Shown: one piece after another, positions 47,329 through 60,000 of the stretch
How the letters are laid out: each line of letters opens with the position of its first letter
Numbering within the stretch: position 1 is the stretch's first letter
DNA from: Thuidium tamariscinum
Taxonomy: Eukaryota > Streptophyta > Bryopsida > Hypnales > Thuidiaceae
Direction of reading: 5' to 3'
Assembly: GCA_947034885.2 (NCBI GenBank)
Contig: OX344752.2
Coordinates: 29,742,386 to 29,806,385 of the forward strand
DNA: 64,000 nucleotides
Notes under the pieces: model-generated
What the model was told of the DNA's origin: nothing
The model's input: the letters and a program-made list of their open reading frames with translations, nothing else
The model's database searches: none
Position numbers and translations under genes: made by a program

Positions 47329-50300
47329 TCATCCACCCCTGCGTAGACGGCTTGGACCTACTACATTCTCTTGTCTAGCATTTGGAGGATTCTCATTAGT
47401 GTTAAGTGGATGTCCTTGTCGAGGCGCTCTAAAATCACTATCTCCTGGAACCTCACCATCTTCTTCTACACTATCACCATGTGATGTGTATTCATCCGAT
47501 GTAGACTTTGTGCTCTCCTCCGACTCATGGTTACCTTCATTTCGAGGGCGACGTTCTAGAGATGACATGGTCCTCACTTGGCGTCGCCGATTTGCATCCA
47601 CAATTCCATCTGTGCTTGGACCTCCTATATTTACTTCACCCTCTGTTCCAACAAACCGTTGGGTAGCCACTTGCGTTCGTCTTTCACGTCTTCGAAGTCG
47701 TGAGCTCAAAGGTCTATGTCCATTCCCTATTTCTCGCGGACGCTTTGATCTACCATGGGGCTCCATTGTAGGTCTTTCTAGAGAGCGGTTGCGGAGTGAC
47801 ATATTTGCTACAGGGGCTGTATGGGGACTATGGTCTACTCGTGCCTAACGAGTACCAATTGATGGACCTGCTAACGGGGTAGCCAACTCTGCCGATTGGA
47901 GTCTTTGTGAAGCTCGAGTGATGGGTGTATTCAACGTGACTGGATGATGTCGAAGTTCGCTTGACAATGGAGGTTCAATTCCATTGTCTTCTTCATTGTT
48001 GACTGCATTGCCTTCGTTTACTCTTTTTCTACGACTCTCCCTAAGTTGTGCTAAAGCAATGTCGGTCGGTTCCTTTGTACTCCTTGTGTCTACTTCCCTT
48101 TCCATGACTTCTTCTTCAATGGGCGGTTGAACATCCGTTTCCATGTCCTCTACCATGGCCACCTCTGCTTCTATACTCTCTGTTCTCCTTTGCACTAATC
48201 CTTGGTCTTCTTCACTTCCAAGGAGCCCTCCAGTAGATTCATTTTGGACTTGCGGGCCATTTACATCCCTTCCTTCGACTCCATCATGCATTACGTGCTC
48301 ATTCACCTCGTTGTTCATGACCTCGTCGGCTATCACATTTGCATGTCTTCGTCTTTGACGCCTTTCTCTAATAAATGGACCATCCGAATCATTTGAATCG
48401 TCATCATCAAAATCAAAGTACGTTGAACCTTCATCTAAGCCATCTGAATCCTCCACCTCTGTCATGGAGTCCTCTGACAACATGTTTTCAAGATACCACC
48501 TTGTTGGATTTGCTCCAGGACGATTTTGAAGAGTCTTTGCATTCGCATAGACATAAACTAGTTCTTCAGCACGTTCTGACGTCAATCTATTTCGGGATTT
48601 GTTGTAGACAAATGAATACATGCTCCAATTCCGTTCACATGACGATGCAGGACACACTTGAGCTAGGATCCGCCGAGCAATTGGTGCAAGAATTCGTGCT
48701 TTGCACCCAAGAAGATCCCACCATTCATGTGGCTCCAAGTTTAGTGCCTCCATTGTGGGAAGATTGCTAAATACTCCACGACGGTCTCGAAAGGCTTGGT
48801 ACTTAGACAACGCTAATGCATATGTTTCATCCTCCGGCAAAAGCTTCTCCAATACTTTCAGTATCGCTTCCTTCGCTAATGGATCATCCATTAAGCTCTC
48901 TTCATCCAAAAAAAAAGGATTCAAAAGAGCCCCCGCGTAGTGTAAATCAGTCATCAGTAAATCCCAACGAGCACGATATGCATTCAATGCCCGTACAGCA
49001 TAGTCTACTCGAAGTAAGAATGGTGGATGCCGCAAAGACTTCACATGCTTCTCCACTTTCTTCATCACTATCCATGCTCTACCTATGATTGGACTCTTTC
49101 CATCAAACTCTCGGAGCGCCTCCAACACGGGTTGAACCATGTGAACAAAGTTCTCACATATCCTCCAAAAATTGTCTCGTCGGATTATGTTCCGCACAGA
49201 AGAGGCCTTTGCCCTCAATGTTGCTTTAGTGACTGTACTAACATATTCATTCCATTCACGGTTAATAACAGTAGCCTCTAAGGCTTCTTTGACTTTGAGC
49301 AACCGATCAATCATCAAAAACATGGTGGCAAATCGTGTCTCAGCAGGAAATCGCAATGCCAAATTCGGTGAGTGGCGTCGAAAAATGGCTAGTAGCATGT
49401 GGTGATTGCGAATGAATTTTACAACCTTCTTAGCTTGCACTGCTAACTTCTTCACCCAATCTTCCTTCCTCCAATCCTCCAAGAGAAGATCTAGTGCATG
49501 CGCTGCACACCCTTATTAAAAGAGTTTTGGAAATTGACGCACTATCAAAGTACCTGCTGCGCGCATGCTAGAAGTGTTGTCAATGCAAACTTGCACGACA
49601 TTCTCTGGCCCTATCTTCTCAATGTATTCGATCAATTTATTTGCCACATACATAGACTCTTTGTATTCCCCTGTTGTATCAATGGAGCCCAAGAAGACCT
49701 CTCCACTGGTACATGTATACATCACATTCAATAAAGGACGGTGCATCACATTGTCCCATCCATCTGAGCATATTGTAACTCCGTACTTGTGGATTGAAGC
49801 CTTTGTCTTCTCCAACACTGTGAAGGCCATTTTTGACCGTGCTGATGTCAACAATTTCGTGCGTAGTGCATTGTACGAAGGTGGGCGGTACAGAACTCTA
49901 GCCTCGGATGTTGACTTCACTGCTTCCAAAAAGGTAGGGTGCCTCACCACATTAAATGGAATGTTAGCTTCGTAAAAGAACAAAGACCACTTCTTGTCTA
50001 ACTCTTGCTTCTTCGATGTATTCATACCCTCCTGTAAAGACATCTGCCGCATTGGTCATGTATGTGTTGAGTCAAGGCACGGTGCTGATGACGATCGTAC
50101 CTGAGAGCCTTGACCAACGGTGTTAGGCCCATCTTCCGATGCACCAACCGAGACATTACAAGGGCGTTCGTTTGGAATAACTATCAGAGGTATTGTTGAG
50201 GGCGAAGTCACTTCCACCTCACCTTCTTGTCTTTCTATAGGAGATGCTTATGGCACATGTCCATCGCAACTGTAAAAGAGTGTTTTTATGGTTGCACTCA

Positions 50301-50472
50301 CTTTTGGACAATCCCTTACTCCAACCATGTTGTTGGTATATCTTTTCCACCCGAGATGGGAAAGTAAACGATCCTTCCGGTAACTTAGAACAGCACCGCA
50401 ATACTTGTATTCCATTTTCTTGTCATCCTTTGTAATATACCATGGATCCCATACCTGTCGAGAGCCTCCCAT
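47329..50472 (-). pseudogene. hAT-superfamily transposase 2, catalytic residues kept, five stops
   Basis: One frame of 1048 codons from an ATG at 50472, with internal stops TAA 50248, TGA 50056, TAA 49516, TAA 49513 and TAG 47845 and no frameshift. The BED-type finger at residues 8-40 has lost its first Cys (EYKYC where hAT1 has QCKAC). SDGWDNVMHRP and QVCIDNTSSM carry the first two catalytic Asp, AAHALDLLLEDW follows, and the dimerisation region reads WWDLLGCKARILAPIARRIL and SSCERNWSMYSFVYNKSRNRL, with the third acidic residue intact. An Asp-rich, then Arg/Glu-rich tail of about 300 residues follows. It is a relative of hAT1 in the opposite orientation. The paired TAA TAA lies just before the GCAAHAL block, where hAT1 has FQGCVVHAL. 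Confidence 0.85.
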
Positions 50473-50689
50473 TGCACCTACGTATTATGATAATACCCAC
50501 TCCCAACCCACAACACCACAAAGAAAAACAGTTAGTATTGCAAATGGTCAGTGCACTAGAATGAGCAATTGCCGCTCACACGGAACGTGCTGCTCTTCCA
50601 ACCCACTCTTCCTGTGATCCGTTCTAGCGCAGTGGCTGTATTGTACACCAACCAGGTCGAAAGAACAAGGGCCATCAGGGAAAGGTGGT

Positions 50690-50905
50690 CTGCAAAACCC
50701 GGGAATGATCTTAAGTCACGGACGGCAAGCTGCGCCGACGGCTATCTTGACCGTCGACTGCAGCGTCGGACTCCGTGGCCATCGATTGGGCCTTGAGCGT
50801 CCACTGCAGCGGCGAAGTCCGTGACGTCGACTGGGGTCGGGGACTTCGTGACTGTCCACTGCAGCGACGGGCTCCGTCTCAGGCCGGACGCCCCTACTGC
50901 TTCAT
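50690..50905. repeat. GACTGCAGCG-type repeat upstream of hAT2
   Basis: GTCGACTGCAGCGTCGGACT, GTCCACTGCAGCGGCGAAGT and GTCCACTGCAGCGACGGGCT recur at about 50755, 50800 and 50857, about 50 bp apart. The block lies 220-430 bp before the hAT2 start, the place where hAT1 has its GTCCGCC array, but the motif is different. Confidence 0.6.
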
Positions 50906-51248
50906 CAAGCATGCAATCATTATCACAAGAGCAAATATGCTGACCAAGGACTGGACGAAAGGAAATTGGTAATTCTAACATTAGCAAACCTTACATTCCT
51001 GTGCAGCGACTGGAAGACATTCCTAGTATATGCAATTGACATCGACTGTGCCTCCGACCTCATTCCAATTGCACATAATTGCTCAACTTTATTTATATTC
51101 CGCAAGAGGAAAAAGAAGTACATGTGGATTGGAAAGCACTTTCCGCTAATGCAAAACAATTCACCTACACTACAAAGATGGCATTCCTACATCCGCATAG
51201 GCGCATACTATTGTTAGTAGTCAACTAGTCAAGAAGCTACAACCTGTT

Positions 51249-52910
51249 CTAATTATTAATTCTTTTGTTTTTCTCCTTCAGCTCTTGTTTACAACGAGAA
51301 TCACGGAAGCACCCAATGGGAGGTGGCCAAAATAATGGAGCACCAGAAAGGCGCTTCACTGCATGGGACAAGGATCGGCGTTCTCAAGGGTCTGCCTTGC
51401 ATAATTTATGGAGAGTTGTCTTAAAAGTTCCAAATGTAGTGTTGTCTGGAAACATATCTATTCTAGATTGGTCTTCCTTCCACATCTTCAAGGCCAATTT
51501 CCCTACTCCATATCCATCAGTGAGGATGCTCACACAGTGTTGTCTACCTACACGAGTTGGAGACAGATCGCTTCCTTTTTCGCCAACAACGTGGACCAAT
51601 TCTGGTGCCACCCACCAACGTTGTGCATGCGTTGATTTTGCATCGGCTTCACTTTTGACGCCATACCAAGAAGGGGTAGGCTCATTTATGCGGCTAGCCA
51701 TTCCCCAATCACATAGTCTAATCCAAACTATTCGTCCACCGTCGTCAGGGAAATGTAGCATTATATTTGATGGCATTATGTCATTATGGAGACACATGGA
51801 TTGCTGCACCGACTCCACAATGCAAATTAATGCCCATGCAAGTTCAGCGCGATTACGTCTATAAGCCACGAGTTGTTTTGCTTGTTAAACAGCTTGTTCA
51901 CTTTCCTTGTGCGCATGGTACACAAGGGCTTCAACTTCATCATAGTCAGGAGTGCGCTCGTCAACTTTCATCATGTCTCCTAATGTCCCACCATTCCACC
52001 AATGAGAATAATATTCCATGGTTTGGTTATTGACAGCAAAGAATTTAATGACCCCGGGATGGTTGCATGGACAAACCAATGCCTCAATCGATAATTTTTC
52101 CCGGTTTTTCTTTGTTTGATGAATGTCAAGGGCCATCTTCCCAGCAAGAACCACCGTTTGTGGAATTGCAGGGCAATTATCGAGTACAACTTTGCGCACC
52201 CTCCCATGCCCCCCATGGAGGTTGTGTCCAAATAATGGAACCACAACCACATTCTTTTCCAAGAATAGAATGCCACCCACCCTTCCTTGTCCAACAACTT
52301 ATTCTCGACTCTTCTGAAACCATGGAGCCCTATTGACATTGCTATGGGTAAATGGACGTGCAGAAGATGACCACCACACCACTTTCTTGTGAAACTCCAA
52401 ATCTTCTCCGCGCTTGGGTGGTGTTGTTGCATTGAAGCCACGAATTTTTGTAGCAATAGTTGAGAGGTTGAAGAGGCAACCTTGCACTTGGTCCTCCAAC
52501 CATTTGTAAAATTCCTCAGCCATGTGATCTTCAAGCCATTCATCACCTTGCATTGCTTGTTCAAACATGTGATGAAACTTGCACCTAATTAGCTCCATTC
52601 CGGCCATTCCTTGAGAAATATATGCCGTATTCAATTGGTGGATGCTATACTTGTCGAAAAAGTCTACTGCAATTCTCTGCACCGCTGTGGTTGCTTCTTG
52701 TCTTGGCCACTTCCCTACTCATTCCCCCTTCCTATGATTCCTTTGCTTCTTCTTCTTCTTTGTGGATGCCTCACCAAAACCAAGAGGGTTGGCTGGATCC
52801 CTGACGACTGGCTCTATATCTTGCTCCATTGTGCCAGGTGCGTCAAGGTTGACGGACTTCATCAACCACTCGTCCACCTTCCTCTTCCCAGATGACCCGC
52901 CTGACATCAT
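51249..52910 (-). pseudogene. Protein-kinase-like gene, four in-frame stops
   Basis: One frame from ATG 52910 to TAG 51249, broken by TGA 52719, TAA 52299, TAA 51885 and TGA 51384. Residues 1-200 are a basic, then helical N-terminal region. From about 228: glycine loop GGHGRV, putative beta-3 Lys in VLAGKMAL, helix C Glu in LSIEAL, NHPGVIKFF, catalytic loop HNDIMPSN (HRDxKPxN altered to HND and Lys to Met), DWG in place of DFG (residues 401-403), WVAPEL for the APE motif and TDGYGVGKLALKMW for helix F. The stop at 51384 lies inside the conserved DPxxR end (CKADP, stop, ERRSL), so the domain once ran on. The Lys-to-Met change suggests a weak or inactive kinase even before decay. It is read toward hAT2, 780 bp upstream of it; whether they belong to one element is unknown. 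Confidence 0.7.
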
Positions 52911-53044
52911 CGACAGGATTCAAGAACCACGTAATCTGGCCAAATGACGTTAATTTAGGGTTCAGGCTGCCGAAACTGGACCTTCCGAAGCTAATTGAGC
53001 CCCTATACAAGCACGTGCGCTCCTAAGCAAGGACTGTTTCCAAT

Positions 53045-54130
53045 TGTGGGCGCTTCATTCCCACCCTTGGAATTAAGCGATCACAACCAAGCTCTGGTCC
53101 TAACGGTCCTATTACCTACGGGTGTCTAAATGTCAATCCATTGTGCCTTCCAAGCAATGGATCTTTTTTACTATCCTATCTATCCTACCAAGGGTTTGTT
53201 TCGTTCTCTTGTCCTACTTCTAATTGTTGCTTACTCTATGTGTTTCGTTCTCTTGTCCTACTCTTATGCTTTGTTCTTGTTTATCCTACTTCTACGTGTT
53301 TGGGTTTGTTTTAGCCCACTTTACTTGTGGTATTTCCTACCCTATCTCTACGTCTTTGTATTTTATCCTATTCTACGTATTAGTATTTATCTTAACCTAT
53401 ACTACGTCTCCGTATTTGTTTGGACCTACTCTACGTTCTTGTATTTTTATCCTATTCTATGTATTTGTGTTCTTTTGTCCTACTCTACGTATTTGCCTTG
53501 GTTTTAGTCAACTCTACGTATTTGTGTTCTTTTGCCCTACTCTACGTATTCTTCTACTATACGTACTTATATTTGGCTTAGTCTAATCTACGTCTTCTTC
53601 TACTCTATGTATTCTTCTCCTATATGTATTCTTCTACTTCTACGATTGGGTATTTATTATTTTCCTTCTCTTTATCATTGTCTACCTATTCGTGATTGCT
53701 AATCACCAGACCCTAATCCTACTTGGGATGTAGACTTTTTCACTAACTAACTCCCTATTGCATCAATTAATTCAAATCAAAGGAAGGTTTAGAGGCCCAC
53801 CTCCGTTCCGTGGATCCGGTCCTCTTCACTCCCCGCCACGTCCATCATTGCCATGTCTTGGCCCCGGCTCTTTTAATTATTCCCTTCCGGGTGCTTCTTA
53901 CAATTAGGTCTTTTTTGCAACTACTTCCTAAACCAACTAATGTCTATATTATCCCCTAAACTACCTAATTTCTATACCACCCCCTAAACCAACTAGTTTC
54001 TATATTATCCCCTAGACTATCTAATTTCTATACCACCCCCTAAACCAACTAGTTTCTATATCATCCCCTAGACTACCTAATTTCTATACCACCCCGTATG
54101 GGTGTTTTAATTTGTGGGCTAAAACATCAT
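53045..54130 (-). mobile_element. LTR-like remnant related to the 4.2-kb LTR family
   Basis: TGTGGGCGCTTCATTCCCAC at 53045 resembles TGTGAGCGCTCCTCATTCCA at the LTR end at 42716. GCCTTCCAAGCAATGG follows about 100 bp later in both. The following T-rich stretch (53160-53640) is made of degenerate units around TCCTACTCTACGTATTTG. No PBS adjoins it and the other border was not found. Confidence 0.35.
53933..54096 (+). repeat. 56-bp minisatellite, three copies
   Basis: Each unit reads CCAACTAGTTTCTATATTAT, then CCCCTAGACTACCTAATTTC, then TATACCACCCCCTAAA, with one to four changes between copies. Confidence 0.85.
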
Positions 54131-55172
54131 ATTCATTAAAATGAGAGTTTTCTAGTGAATTGAGAGATTGGTACATTATACAAATCACAAACTTAGGAGA
54201 ACCTAAGTCCAATTATTAGAGAACAAGAAACGCAATGACACATTCAAGGCACATAAAAGCCTGAAATATAGAATCCGATGCACAACTTTTTCAATAGGTT
54301 ACAGCTTTATATATAACAATCATTGAATATACAATGATAATATATAAACACTTATAATGATTCACCTTGTGTGCTCAGTACAGAGAGTATTTGAAACTGT
54401 AATTTTAATCGATGTTGCAAAATCCGTGAAATCATTCTAGAGACATTACTACCAATAAAAGTCGATCCCTTACTTGAACTATGACTATGAAATGGACAAT
54501 ATTATGTCCAATGGATGCTTACGTCACATTCTCGATAGTCGAAGCATCTCATCTCCCCCGACTGCATTGGGCTTGTCAGTAGAAGCTTCAGAAGACCAGC
54601 CATGGTTAGAAAAGAAGAAATTAGAAGAAAAGATTCAACGTGAATCTTCGCAAAGAAACCATAGACTCAAGAACATCTAAGTGCCACTCCGTAGTTTCCT
54701 AAATGGCAATATCACACACGGCGGTTCAAATTGCCACTCATGGAACTGCTTAGAGTGGCATCTAGATGTTTTTGTTTCTATAATTTCTGTGCAAAGATCT
54801 ACGTTGAATCTCATCCTCTAATTTTCTCCCTTCCTATCCATGACCCATCTTCTAAAACTTCTACTGACAAGGCCATCACAATCGAAGAAGAGGAAATACT
54901 ATAACTACCTAGTTTCTAAGTATTTTTTCACGGTCTGCATTGAACGGTTCCAATACAATTTTGCCATATATTGTTTTTTTCTATGAGATGATTGTAGCTA
55001 ACTATATCATCTACATTGTAATTATAACTCCCGGCTATACATTAGTAACTGCCTCAAAAACTACGCGCTAGCCAATACACAATTGACTACTCGTATTCTA
55101 TATTCTGTATAACGCCTGAAGAATGTATATATATACTTCACTTACTATTTAGCTGTACAGTATAGACAACTG
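54131..55172. other. Intergenic, no gene supported
   Basis: AT-rich. A 68-codon frame at 54474-54680 has no recognisable domain and no supporting splice or promoter signal. A TATATA run lies near 55127. Confidence 0.4.
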
Positions 55173-55817
55173 CTACATGTCTGACTGACTCTTAATAGTC
55201 GCCATTGCCTTTAAAATCTCCTGCCCACGATTGTAACGACTATCAAACTTTCTGTAAAGTCGAAGCTCGTGTAGCTTCTGCAATTGTATGTACTTTCGAT
55301 CCCATTCATCTTGCATTGCTTGAGTGACTCGGCTCTCGGGAACTCCATTGTGTGATTTCGACTTCCTTGCATTTAGAGATGTGGCTCGCATTCGAGGATG
55401 CACGACACCGTGGGAACGCACGAAAATCTTGTTCCCCCTTGATTCACTTGGCAATGAAGAGTCTGGTTGCACTGCACGCGCCTAGAGCTGGAATTCCTCA
55501 TACAACTTCCTCTGCGTCAAATTCTCAAAAGTGGAAGGATCCCTTGATCGAAGAGGAGAAGGAGAGCACGACTTCAACGCCAACAACGCTCGACTTGGTG
55601 GACTCTCCACCACACCATCGTCGACGGGCTTCGCCGAGAAGTCCATTGTGGAGTTGGCCGTAGCCGCGGAGCAAAGGAAGTTTCCAGTACTCAAGATCGC
55701 ATTCTGCCCGTATTCCTGGAAGGAATCGATAGAAGCGGAGCACGGCAAAGTGCCTTCTTGTGTGTCAAGAACACTTCCAGAAACGGCCTGACAATACGAA
55801 GGTAGGGAATCAAACAT
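55173..55817 (-). pseudogene. Exon of unknown protein downstream of the phosphatase segment
   Basis: One frame of 215 codons with a TAG at 55482, from about 55817 (preceded by CTGCCAAG, a possible acceptor) to TAG 55173 region. It is Ser/Pro-rich, then has a basic helical end (QAMQDEWDRKYIQLQKLHEL). It probably belongs to the same transcription unit as 56091-56888; the gap between them holds two copies of the 21-bp inverted-repeat motif, as do the introns of the neighbouring gene. I do not recognise a domain. Confidence 0.4.
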
Positions 55818-56090
55818 CTTGGCAGATATAATTTAAGAAAACATTCCAACACATAACCCAACACAGATATAAGACAAAGAATGCATGCAAACAGGAATAG
55901 GTCGAGTCGAGCTGAAGCGGAGTACAAGAAAGATACAAGTATCAATAATATCTTCGGAATATATTTAAAAGTAAGTCCATACATGGTGAGTCAATGCTGA
56001 ATTTGAAGTCTATATACGATTTAGGTTGCCTCGACCTAAAACGGCAGAAAGGACTTCGTCAACTACTACCAAAGCTTCTTCATCTGGACC

Positions 56091-56888
56091 CTATCTCAGG
56101 CTACTCGATTGCCTAACAACATCCATTAGCCTATTGTACTCTTTACGGTTCCTCTCATTGCAGAGCATTTTCCGCCCCATTTTCCCGGAACTATTCTCCC
56201 GAAAGGATTTCAGGCCATCGTCGCGAGCAAGATGGAGACGTTGAAGCCAAGGCAACAGGTTGTCAAGAAGAAATGTGTCCTTCGGACCGTTGCCCTTGTT
56301 GGTCCACGTGTCCGGGAGAACAACATTCTCAGGCTTGTTGAGAATGTGTTTCACCAGACTATCGTCGACCATGATCGTATTTGTAGGCTTGAATTTCCCT
56401 CGGTTTACCGTAAAGAGCTGACTAAGGTCTTTCAGAAATAGCTCCTTGTTTGTGCCTGGCTTCTTGAATGCTGAGATGTATCCGGAGCTATCCCTGCACT
56501 TGAGAGTGGTGCAGGAGTTTTGCCCGAATACGAAATCAGGGTACTTAAGGCCGTTGAAGAGGAATATAACAATTTCCTCAGTAGTGGGCTTTCTCATCGA
56601 GCTCCACACAGAGACGTTGGCAAACAAAGTTAATTGCCTCAAGAACTCCGCGCAGTTCGGACGGACATATACTAATTTCGGTCCCACAAGCGCGGGGATA
56701 GTTGTAGAATGTGGCTGCCTAGAGTCACAAAGCGACTTCGGAAAATCCTTGGACTTTGCATCCTCGGTAACACAAAGAATCCCATTCAGATCCAGGACAA
56801 CGTGCAGCCACCTATCCGCCAATCTGGAACTCAATGGGACTGGAACACCCTCCGACGACTCCCCACGTGAACACGTAGGGTCCGATCC
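56091..56888 (-). pseudogene. FCP1/NIF-like (HAD) phosphatase segment
   Basis: Open from 56888 (after TAG 56889) to TAG 56091, without an ATG near its start, so it probably begins by splicing or after a mutated codon. HVVLDLNGILC is the HAD nucleophile motif in the plant-type DLNG form (most FCP1 relatives have DLDxT), ANVSVWSSM is the WTxs region, and NTIMVDDSLVKH is the VDDS motif. The order and the roughly 200-residue length fit the NLI-interacting-factor domain, whose members remove phosphate from the RNA polymerase II tail and other proteins. The second Asp of the nucleophile motif is Asn, so chemistry may be altered. Beyond the TAG the frame continues for 20 codons toward a possible donor next to a 21-bp motif copy. 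Confidence 0.6.
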
Positions 56889-57021
56889 CTACTATCAAAC
56901 GAAGAGAGCGATGCTAGTCACAAAACCAACACTCGTGATTGACTTCGCTATTAAGAAATTATAAAATAGAGAAAGGGCAAACGTAGAAATACTAAGCCAA
57001 CTATGCCATCTGTCCATGCAG

Positions 57022-60000
57022 TCAAGAACCTGCATCCATATCACTAACCTTATTAGGACTCGTAATTATGTTCACGTCATCCATTGCAACAGGAATCAGA
57101 ACCTCCACCTCCATCTCCGCGACGTGAGAAACTACTGCGTCAGCCCGAGCAATCTCATCTGGAAGAGCGAGATTATCCTCGCTTGTGGATGGCTCAGATT
57201 GTATTGCAACAAGCGCCATAACAGTTGGAAGGACTACCTTTGCAATATCTGACGTAATGCGACAAGGATCAATCATGGCATTCACAGCGCTTGCCAGTAA
57301 AGCGAAATAAAAAATGGAAGGTGAGCATGCCGTATAAAAAATTCTCATTAAGTGGGTAGTATAATACAAAATTGATTTTCAAAAAATCAAAATGATGATT
57401 TTTATGGTTATGTCCACACTGGAGATGAGTATAACCGAAATAAGTACATCTCCTATCATCTTGTAGTGCTACGTACAATCTATGATACACATTAGGTCGA
57501 GTCGACCTAAAACTCCAACAACCACATGATACATTCAATTAGAAGCACCTGCAGATGCAGTCGAGTCCTCCGGCAGCATGGACGTGTCATCAGCCGGGCC
57601 AGGGTCTACGTTCACCATGACGCTCTCAATGGGAGTTGCGAGGACGACGTCTTCATCGACGTCCATCTGAATTGCGGCGGCTTCGTTTGTCTTGGACTCA
57701 GAGGTTGGCATGGGCGGAATGAATTGAGCATCTGCGGGAGGAAGTGGAGGCTGCTCGCATCGCTCCTAGCCAATCTCAGTCGGAGGAGGTGTAGTTTCTT
57801 GCACAGGAGTAACATTCGGAGTTGGGGGAGTTAGATCCGCACTTGTATGGACTGGTGGCGCCATGACTCCGGGTGTTGCCATGAGTGCCTGAGGATTTGG
57901 AGAAGAAGGCCTTTGTCCGGAAGGCAATGACCCAAAATTAAGGAAGGACCCGAAGGATCCAAATCCGCCACCTTCGATCGTTGTAGGTCCGAGAAGAAAT
58001 GAGTTGATAGGCGTGATGCCCTACAAGTGATTCACAATGGCATTCAAAGTGGCCTTAGTATCAGCTTGATTTGTGAAAATCAAATTCTTGATTTCCTCAA
58101 GTCTCTCTCCCTGCTCGACATGCAAAGCGATATTCTGGGCTCGATCTCTCTTCCTTGCAGCTTTGATCTTCTCGAGTTGCGCTTTCATGTCCTCCTCTTC
58201 GACGTCCTCCTCCTCGTTTCTTTTCCTCTTCCCCTTAGTCTTTTCCTGCGAGGGTGTGCTAGCAGGCTGCACATTCACAGGCTGCCCTGATGAGGCGGAT
58301 GAACCTCGCACACTCTGTGAGAGGTTGACCGGTGTACACTGCTCCTCATTAGGAGGCATGGGGTCTGTATACTCCATATCCTCTTCGGAATTTCCACCTT
58401 CATCCGTTAATTCCTCCACCTCGACCTCTGGCTTCCGGGACCTGGTCGAACGCGTCCTCTGCACGTCGGACGATGGCCTTCTGCGTCGGGAGGACGAAGG
58501 AGTGGAGCTCTCTAAGGGCTTGCGCGGGTGAATCTCCTCATCCACAAAGTACCCTTTGAGAAGGAAGTCCTCTTTGTCAAGTGACTTGCCCAACTCCATG
58601 ACCTCAGTCCACTGCTCTAACTCCTCAGATGCACCCACCGCGAATACTCTCTTACCCAGCATCTGTACAGAGTTAGGACAAATATGAGTGACCAAAGTCC
58701 ACCAAAGTGATCTATAATATTAACCTGTTATATCAACTGCAACAAAGTCCATTTAGCTCGACTCGACCTAAATGCAAAGAGATGCTGGCAGAAAGGATCC
58801 ATTACTACTACAGATGATAATGCGAAATTTCACATAAAGTAAAAGACCAGCATGCAATTCAACTCGAGTCGACCTAACTAGCATTTACCATTGCAGCACA
58901 CGTGAACTTAGAACCAGCGAACACGGACAGAATATTTCTCGACCCCAATCCAAATCGTCGAAGAATATTCAAGTAAAATTCCATGCGTAGTTCGGTATTG
59001 TGAATCCGATACGTAGTCTCGTTATAGAGTCTGGGCTTGTTGAAAAATTCGGTGTCCGGGGCCCGATACGTTCTGTATAGAAGCTGCCAGTCGACTCTAG
59101 TCTTGTCCTGGAGGAAAATGAGATAAACTTTCTCGACTGCCTTGTTGTTGTTTGAGGAGTAGTCTCCCATCCTCTCGTTCTTAGCGGGCCAATAATCGCC
59201 GTAGTCAATCTTGTACTCCTTCAGGATCGGATTCTGGTGGATGAAACTCAGAACTTGGGTGTTTTCCACGAAATCAGCGCATATGAACATCCATGAGGGA
59301 AGGTCTTCAAGAGCGGGCTTCTTCATCTTCTGGAAAGATGCCATCACCTGCTCAAAATACGGCTTCAACGGCGTGCACTTCCCTTTGTTCAAGACCACCG
59401 GGGTATACCGGAAGTCGACGACACCGAATTCCATACCCGAGAGCGTATCCGCTCTCCAAGCGCCTGCTGGCCAGTCGTGGTGTTTGTCCACCTCGATCTC
59501 ATAGGTCTTGTAGTGGGCCACGGTCTGCGGCTTCACAAAATTACTCCGACGGTCAAGAAATGTCTTGAAGAACTACGCAGCATAAGGAGAAATATCCTGT
59601 GCAGTCTTATTTTTGACCGCGTCTGCTTTGCGTCCTTCCAGAAATCTTCTCCAGGCTTCTCGAGGAGCACGTTCATCGTAGCGCTGGTTATTGATCGATT
59701 AGCCTTAAACTCCCTCCACTTGTCAACGTTCAATGTGTTGAACGCATTCAATAGACCCAATGACGGGTCAATAATGTGAAGCTCCCTCTTCACTAAGTAT
59801 TTTCTTTTTCGCCGCTCCACCCAATCCTTCGCTGTGTAGCAGCTCTCCAATATCGAGCCGATCATCTTGACGGTGACCTTCGGGTACGTAGCGTTCTGGC
59901 GTTTCGGGTTTATATGGAGAATGTGTTTGGCAAGCTTCGCTAGATCATCATAGGAAAGATTGCCTAACCACTTAAAAAACTCGTGGGTAAGGTTTCCGTT

